From assembly GCA_903813345.2 (NCBI GenBank), contig CAIIXF020000817.1, forward strand, positions 1 to 50,000: 50,000 nucleotides of DNA, given 5' to 3'. Below are positions 49,701 through 50,000 of the stretch, piece by piece. Origin of the DNA: Owenia fusiformis (taxonomy: Eukaryota > Annelida > Polychaeta > Sabellida > Oweniidae). Under the pieces are notes generated by a model, which was given only the letters and a program-made list of their open reading frames with translations, did no database searches and was not told where the DNA came from. The position numbers were made by a program, and so were the translations under genes. Position 1 is the stretch's first letter. The number at the start of each line of letters is the position of its first letter.

Positions 49701-50000
49701 CTAGAGAAGGACATCAATGCCTTTTCACTAACTTCACACTGAGTCATAATAGCGTTTCGAACAATATTGTCCAAAGGCAAGGTTGACATTGTCATTGCAT
49801 ATGCTGGTTCATTTTCTCTGCAAATTAGCAGATAACTAAACTGTGTGTGAAAATGTATCTCCAGTGAATCAATTATACTAAAGATTAAATTCTCAAAATA
49901 CCTTAGCAGAGTTTCAAGGCATGAGGTTGGATCTCCAAATCTCTGACTACTATCAAAAATGACATCATCCATATTCCTGCCTTTAGAATGAGCATCAAGA
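19454..50000 (-). CDS. RNF213: RNF213 (mysterin)-like AAA+ E3 ubiquitin ligase, 5'-partial
   Basis: The last 56 coding exons of one gene; the first exons lie beyond the right edge. I checked that phase is continuous through all junctions, giving about 9.88 kb of coding sequence and about 3,290 codons, comparable with the part of human RNF213 after its N-terminal arm plus roughly 200 extra residues. Family members are giant dynein-like AAA+ proteins that coat bacteria, lipid droplets and other targets and ubiquitinate them. Diagnostic pieces in order are GETGCGKT, VLFFDEAN, GKPGSSKS, VVLDEVGLAEDSP, IGISNWALDPAK, YFGGQRYVDLGLGTHRVKC, FPIPLINRLEKH, RING, the RZ finger CPKGHPYTIGDC and GHILG. Splice borders are GT-AG except one GC donor at 25051. 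Sub-regions are listed separately. The animal may carry several paralogues, so orthology to human RNF213 is not implied. Confidence 0.95.
21054..21461. repeat. ~408-bp imperfect foldback (inverted repeat)
   Basis: CATGCGGTACTAACTTC at 21054 is mirrored by GAAGTTAGTACCGCATG ending at about 21461. Matching continues towards the centre near 21257 (GTCCCCAACTGT against ACAGCTGGGGAC), so arms are about 200 bases with mismatches. It lies in the intron between exons 20670-20945 and 21718-21925, and a transcript would fold on itself. Confidence 0.8.
21471..21620. repeat. Fragment of a CAGTAAAA-ended element
   Basis: TA then CAGTAAAATCTAAGTG, followed by several AGGTGTTCCACTT-type repeats, resembles the left end and interior style of the elements at 17601 and 41877. 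I could not find the matching right end, so the right border is approximate. Confidence 0.4.
21661..21727 (-). repeat. 29-bp tandem duplication carrying a 5' splice site
   Basis: The stretch TATACTGTACCTGCCCAGTTA occurs twice, 29 bases apart (donor GT at 21716-21717 and again at 21687-21688, minus strand). Use of the first joins GGGCAG to the next exon in phase. Use of the second adds 29 bases containing an in-frame TAA. Confidence 0.85.
23721..23766. repeat. Poly-T tract
   Basis: A run dominated by T (about 24 uninterrupted) in the intron between exons 23497-23681 and 24354-24411. No retrotransposed gene could be recognised next to it. Confidence 0.8.
26016..26324 (-). CDS. RNF213: RNF213-like RZ finger (two exons)
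   Basis: Exons 26290-26324 (35 bases) and 26016-26116. Together they encode CPKGHPYTIGDC, eight residues, then CPECKNKIGG. This is the RZ-type zinc finger shared by RNF213 and ZNFX1: C-x3-H, C, C-x2-C, ending in IGG. In RNF213 it is essential for ubiquitinating bacterial lipid A. All four ligands (Cys, His, Cys, Cys...Cys region) and the spacing of human RNF213 are kept. The second exon uses the donor GTCAGT at 26015, not the neighbouring GTAACC, because only the first keeps phase (RTPDM-KDNTNHGHILG). Confidence 0.95.
26485..26665. repeat. Dispersed repeat, copy A (partner at 44355)
   Basis: Shares ordered blocks with 44355-44545: CGCTTTGAATCCTTAATAAC / CACTTCGAATCCTTGATAAC, then a GAGATC stretch, TTGGTAGGCCAAT / TTGGTTGGTCAAT, and a CCCCTATAGAT-type end. 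Identity is moderate. Both lie in introns of the RNF213-like gene. Confidence 0.6.
26702..30514 (-). CDS. RNF213: RNF213-like E3 core between RING and RZ finger
   Basis: Six exons: 30269-30514, 30057-30171, 28054-28476, 27779-27895, 27155-27331 and 26702-26990. Family-like blocks are IKKACIEFFMHIVSEYCF, PVFRSFLLKLLLKDR, AGEEYSKVRETISECI and FLPTMPESVL just before the RZ finger (human has FLPTMPE at the same place). Phase leads directly into the RZ exon to give AAWYVCPKGH. A 423-base exon encodes a long helical and acidic segment. The introns contain several repeats. Confidence 0.9.
27403..27587. mobile_element. 185-bp MITE with CAGGCCCGTA ends
   Basis: The left end CAGGCCCGTAGCC is mirrored by GGTTACGGGCCTG at the right, one mismatch. 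The direct repeat AATGT flanks both ends (27398-27402, 27588-27592). The interior has G-rich and C-rich runs (a nine-G run, two CCCTCC-type runs). It sits in the intron between exons 27155-27331 and 27779-27895. Confidence 0.85.
28600..29520. repeat. Diverged repeat cluster, units of roughly 200-250 bp
   Basis: The blocks AAAATGGCTGAAAA, AGGCAAGCTTTTGAACC, TTTCTGTATTGATGTTGAAC, AACTTAAAACAGGAATC, CTATTGTTGACAGAC and GGACAAGTGAG recur several times in the same order and orientation with decay. This suggests tandem or nested copies of one element. It fills most of the intron between 28476 and 30057. Confidence 0.7.
29521..30000. other. Intron remainder with nothing recognisable
   Basis: I see no exon. 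There are short direct repeats of CCCATGGGACT / CCATGGGACTA type around 29600-29810, but no clear unit or termini. Confidence 0.35.
30600..31135. repeat. 145-bp tandem repeat, ~3 copies, with GATCACGACCAC-rich tail
   Basis: The block AAACCTTCAAAATGGCCACC begins near 30643, 30788 and 30933, exactly 145 bases apart. Between them sit AAGTTAATCAGCTCTAGTAC and GAGCGGTTTTCCTGAAATGG. The third copy decays and runs into a (GATCAC/GACCAC)n stretch at 31075-31105 and the end CCCACCGATGGTGTGATAAA. The plus-strand open frame through it (Asp/His-rich end) is a by-product of the repeat. Confidence 0.88.
31280..31471 (-). CDS. RNF213: RNF213-like RING finger exon
   Basis: One 192-base exon encodes a C3HC4 RING. 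The ligands are CPVC, then CDH, then CCLPC after a bulky spacer, and finally KCMEC. The sequence reads HECPVCQESIQEPVKLPCDH and onward to FPEGYVPAV. Spacing in both halves is normal and the Pro-Cys before the last pair of ligands seen in many RINGs is replaced by Met-Glu. RNF213 proteins transfer ubiquitin mainly through the RZ finger and a conserved His/Cys, with the RING partly dispensable. The preserved ligands here suggest it still folds. Confidence 0.95.
31660..32050. repeat. Diverged ~100-bp tandem repeats
   Basis: The blocks AGTCAGATTTGAACTTCT, GATGATTTTGAAAA, GGTCAATTTGAAGCAAG, AAAAAGACCT and GTCATTGAAGGTCAAATCT recur three to four times in order. It directly adjoins the dispersed SINE-like copy at 32073, and the two may be parts of one larger element. 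Confidence 0.75.
32073..32180. repeat. SINE-like dispersed repeat, best copy
   Basis: TTACAGACGCTGATCGCC, a run of CCAACCGCCAAC-type repeats, an A-run, GAGACCATAACAATATGTC and the hairpin CACCACTTTTTGGTGGTG followed by ATATAATAA. It shares all these parts with 17106-17212, and most of them with 49270-49345. Confidence 0.75.
32181..33301. other. Intron of the RNF213-like gene, nothing recognised
   Basis: AT-rich sequence between the repeat at 32073 and the 50-base exon at 33302. Open frames are short and lack splice support. The exon's alternative downstream donor at 33245 (GTGAGA) was considered and rejected because it puts a stop into the RING exon. Confidence 0.45.
33302..36371 (-). CDS. 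RNF213: RNF213-like E3 module before the RING
   Basis: Seven exons: 36230-36371, 35605-35921, 35309-35490, 34668-34844, 33572-33677, 33449-33504 and 33302-33351. The helical product aligns in outline with the human E3 'back/shell' region: VDFLTVLKHRMLGLL, AHVLAYIDRDDNLDIL, PDTWVNQLWLEMFSD and FVHDFVRMVY. The last three exons are small. A 67-base intron (33505-33571) resolves what first looks like a frameshift and gives WLQMMTS-LFERIIKRIFGSN. The following 50-base exon (KDESTPKLCGTC) leads into the RING exon in phase. Confidence 0.85.
34440..34632. repeat. Dispersed repeat, same family as 44563-44720
   Basis: The series GGGCATATGTGTACAAAATATG, AACAAAAATC, AGTATTTGAGTTATCGCC, a dinucleotide-like run and CTATATCCCTCCGAACTT occurs in order. 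The region 44548-44715 shows CGAACGAAGTTCGGAGGGATATAG, then a (CGTA/CGTC)n run, GGGCAATAATTCAAATACCG and TTTGTTCATACTTTGTACAC in the direct orientation. So this one terminus occurs twice in the window. Confidence 0.7.
34963..35215. repeat. Dispersed ~255-bp repeat, copy A
   Basis: Matches 40085-40345 in the same orientation: GAGTATTGGCTATCAATTT, CCTCAACATG, ATGACTTCAGT, GTCCYTTGG, GGATTGTRATAT, TTAGACATTGTTTCTTTTCA, CGTTAGATCATGG and GGTCCTTTCCCTTT. Both copies are intronic in the RNF213-like gene. Confidence 0.85.
36729..38926 (-). CDS. RNF213: RNF213-like inserted segment: acidic linker, RHIM-like exon, TRADD-N-like exon
   Basis: Four exons: 38787-38926, 37681-38591 (911 bases, the largest), 37421-37552 and 36729-37163. 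The first part ends in the conserved RNF213 block FVLIAHASRG...NWSAVHIDDI. Then comes a disordered acidic linker of roughly 200 residues (EEEMDLDQIPED and similar). The 132-base exon reads DRCANVQIGDNNVFADQHV, containing a RHIM-type core. The 435-base exon encodes a folded segment whose second half (LLDITKGSIVFTLKI, then a helix KAAKLVDDFYNGSLAKAI, a strand NINIRLTID and a helix) resembles the TRADD N-terminal domain. Human RNF213 has a shorter acidic linker here, so most of this is extra. Exon borders and phases are sound; the domain names are inference from pattern. Confidence 0.75.
37467..37493 (-). other. RHIM-like core motif VQIGDNNVF
   Basis: Nine in-frame codons encode V-Q-I-G-D-N-N-V-F. 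This fits the RHIM core pattern [I/V]-Q-[I/V/L]-G-x-x-N-x-[hydrophobic] found in RIPK1, RIPK3, TRIF and ZBP1, where it forms hetero-amyloid signalling fibres. It lies near the middle of its own small exon in otherwise polar sequence, as RHIMs usually do. A nine-residue match can arise by chance, so this is a candidate. Confidence 0.5.
39069..41654 (-). CDS. RNF213: RNF213-like degenerate AAA region
   Basis: Eight exons: 41498-41654, 41275-41348, 41017-41152, 40657-40764, 40392-40477, 39735-39929, 39401-39518 and 39069-39263. The blocks SRYVLLMTENE, VVIFGSAFPRDQAY, YFGGQRYVDLGLGTHRVKC and FPIPLINRLEKH align with the human region after AAA4. No Walker A is present, as in the inactive AAA5 unit of the family. 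ATPDAVLRL near the end is also conserved. This is the best-conserved stretch of the gene outside the Walker motifs. Confidence 0.92.
40085..40345. repeat. Dispersed ~255-bp repeat, copy B
   Basis: Partner of 34963-35215. The two copies share the uninterrupted block TTAGACATTGTTTCTTTTCA continuing into CGTTAGATCATGG, plus both ends. No terminal inverted repeat or ORF is evident. Confidence 0.85.
41877..43121. mobile_element. pogo/Tigger-type DNA transposon, degraded
   Basis: The left end CAGTAAAACCTGTATATCTG and the right end TTAGACAGGTTTTACCG are inverted, with one mismatch in the first twelve bases. TA flanks both (41875-41876, 43122-43123), the target site of Tc1/mariner-superfamily elements. 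Subterminal parts are also mirrored (CCAATTTGAACACTTTT at left; CCAATTTGAACGCTTTT at right). The interior holds a small ~73-bp tandem repeat (42236-42455) and an open frame ending in a PIP box. It inserted in the intron between exons 41498-41654 and 43249-43392. Confidence 0.85.
42557..42769 (+). pseudogene. Remnant C-terminus of a pogo-like transposase
   Basis: A 70-residue open frame inside the Tigger-type element. It ends KKQTTMKDFFKQK, a good PCNA-interacting (PIP) box: Gln, three residues, then hydrophobic residue and two Phe (Q-x-x-M-x-x-F-F). Tigger and pogo transposases commonly end with such a box. The DDE and HTH parts are absent, so it is a leftover fragment. The rest of the frame (Lys-rich, helical) is compatible but not diagnostic. 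Confidence 0.55.
43249..46044 (-). CDS. RNF213: RNF213-like AAA4 ATPase unit
   Basis: Four exons: 45822-46044, 43976-44146, 43609-43784 and 43249-43392. Walker A GKPGSSKS lies at 45897-45920. This unusual P-loop (Ser-Ser before Lys) is typical of AAA4 in RNF213. Walker B VVVLDEVGLAEDSP is around 44000-44032, and the sensor-type block IGISNWALDPAKQNRG follows. An acidic DDDDAED run marks the loop in exon 43609-43784. The intron between the Walker A and Walker B exons is 1.7 kb and carries the 44563-45640 repeat array. Residues for ATP binding and hydrolysis look intact. Confidence 0.93.
44355..44545. repeat. Dispersed repeat, copy B (partner at 26485)
   Basis: See the partner copy for shared blocks. 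This copy directly precedes the array at 44563, as if both belonged to one composite element. Confidence 0.6.
44563..45640. repeat. Array of ~116-154-bp repeats rich in ATGGCCGCCATTTT
   Basis: It starts with CGAACGAAGTTCGGAGG (itself near-palindromic: TTCG.CGAA), a (ACGT)n/(CCGT)n microsatellite at 44600-44641, then units around GAGCGATTTTGTTCATATTTGG at about 44963, 45117, 45252, 45387 and 45503 (steps 154, 135, 135, 116). Each unit holds GGCACACTGTCTAATGACAC and one or two ATGGCCGCCATTTT blocks that can pair with neighbours. It fills the intron between the AAA4 Walker A and Walker B exons. Confidence 0.9.
46186..46690 (-). CDS. RNF213: RNF213-like linker between AAA3 and AAA4
   Basis: Two exons, 46568-46690 and 46186-46349. 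They encode an alpha-helical stretch (SLRDVERALDVMLWFLKHYP; WSMVMALGVCYHACL; YREFIEPFI) that in RNF213 proteins connects the lid of AAA3 to AAA4. 'SLRDVERAL' is well conserved in the family. No motif of its own. Confidence 0.85.
47126..48254 (-). CDS. RNF213: RNF213-like AAA3 ATPase unit
   Basis: Four exons: 48137-48254, 47766-48004, 47435-47651 and 47126-47233. Walker A GETGCGKT is at 48206-48229 and Walker B VLFFDEAN is around 47885-47914. A sensor-like VIAACNPYR follows, with the conserved RNF213 block LESAGLGYHVRAEE and then LPPSLRPFVWDFGQL. In the family AAA3 is one of the two units that bind ATP, and ATP-dependent oligomerisation and lipid-droplet or pathogen targeting depend on it. All key residues (GKT, DE) are intact, so the unit should be active. 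Confidence 0.93.
48462..50000 (-). CDS. RNF213: RNF213-like exons before AAA3
   Basis: Five exons: 49902-50000 (continues past the edge), 49640-49817, 49495-49599, 48929-49026 and 48462-48797. They encode the region leading into the first active AAA unit. The conserved block is NPYVFFNSDHTTMTFLGF, followed by an LLPLALQQRL helix and ending MLAIMMRFR. Human RNF213 has an equivalent 'DHTTMTFLGF' block at the same place, just before the AAA3 Walker A. No catalytic residues are expected here. Confidence 0.88.
49270..49345. repeat. SINE-like dispersed repeat, weak copy
   Basis: TTGTTACAGACTCTGATAGCC, CCACAAATAAGTTGGATATT, ATAACAATGTTACCAC and TAGTGTG correspond in order to 32073-32180. The hairpin end has decayed. 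Confidence 0.55.

Noticed and set aside
19454-50000. Two separate RNF213-like genes instead of one
   Set aside because: Domains appear once each, in the family order, and phase is continuous through all 55 junctions.

Overview
This is eukaryotic, animal nuclear DNA. It is strongly AT-rich, its genes are split by many GT-AG introns, and the introns hold tandem arrays and small non-autonomous transposons. The gene content is metazoan: a RalGAP beta C-terminus and an RNF213 (mysterin)-type giant AAA+ E3 ligase. The repeat style (blocks of 'ATGGCCGCCATTTT', a family beginning near 'CGAACGAAGTTCGGAGGGATA', and CAGTAAAACCTG-ended elements) suggests a mollusc, most likely a bivalve. The species assignment is inference.

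Layout. (1) Positions 1-11500, plus strand: the 3' end of a RALGAPB-like gene. A long Ser/Pro-rich exon (1870-2726) probably belongs to it. Four exons between 7083 and 9616 encode the conserved C-terminal end and are followed by a long 3' UTR. The introns hold a 94-bp array, a 20-bp/145-bp higher-order minisatellite, a long-TIR MITE and a 53-bp array whose unit copies the splice acceptor of the next exon. (2) Positions 11930-13714, minus strand: an intronless gene of 594 codons for a coiled-coil/disordered protein I do not recognise. (3) Positions 13.8-19.4 kb: no supported gene, but two MITEs and repeat fragments; the right part may be the 3' UTR of the next gene. (4) Positions 19454-50000, minus strand: the last 56 coding exons (about 3,290 codons) of an RNF213-like gene whose 5' part lies beyond the right edge.

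I placed every RNF213-like exon boundary by eye and checked that reading phase carries through all 55 junctions. The protein runs: pre-AAA region, AAA3 (GETGCGKT), AAA4 (GKPGSSKS), a degenerate AAA region, an inserted segment, E3 module with C3HC4 RING, RZ finger, and C-terminal domain.

The most interesting observation is that inserted segment, between the AAA part and the E3 module. Besides a long acidic linker it holds a small exon with a RHIM-like core (VQIGDNNVF) and an exon resembling the N-terminal domain of TRADD. If confirmed, an anti-pathogen RNF213-type ligase in this animal carries its own RHIM/TRADD-like signalling module, which I do not know from vertebrate RNF213.

Second, two splice sites have been copied by tandem duplication: about 17 acceptors in RALGAPB-like, and two donors in the RNF213-like gene. 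In both cases using the wrong copy leads to a premature stop. Third, an intron contains a complete pogo/Tigger-type element with TIRs, TA target duplication and a leftover PIP-box transposase tail.
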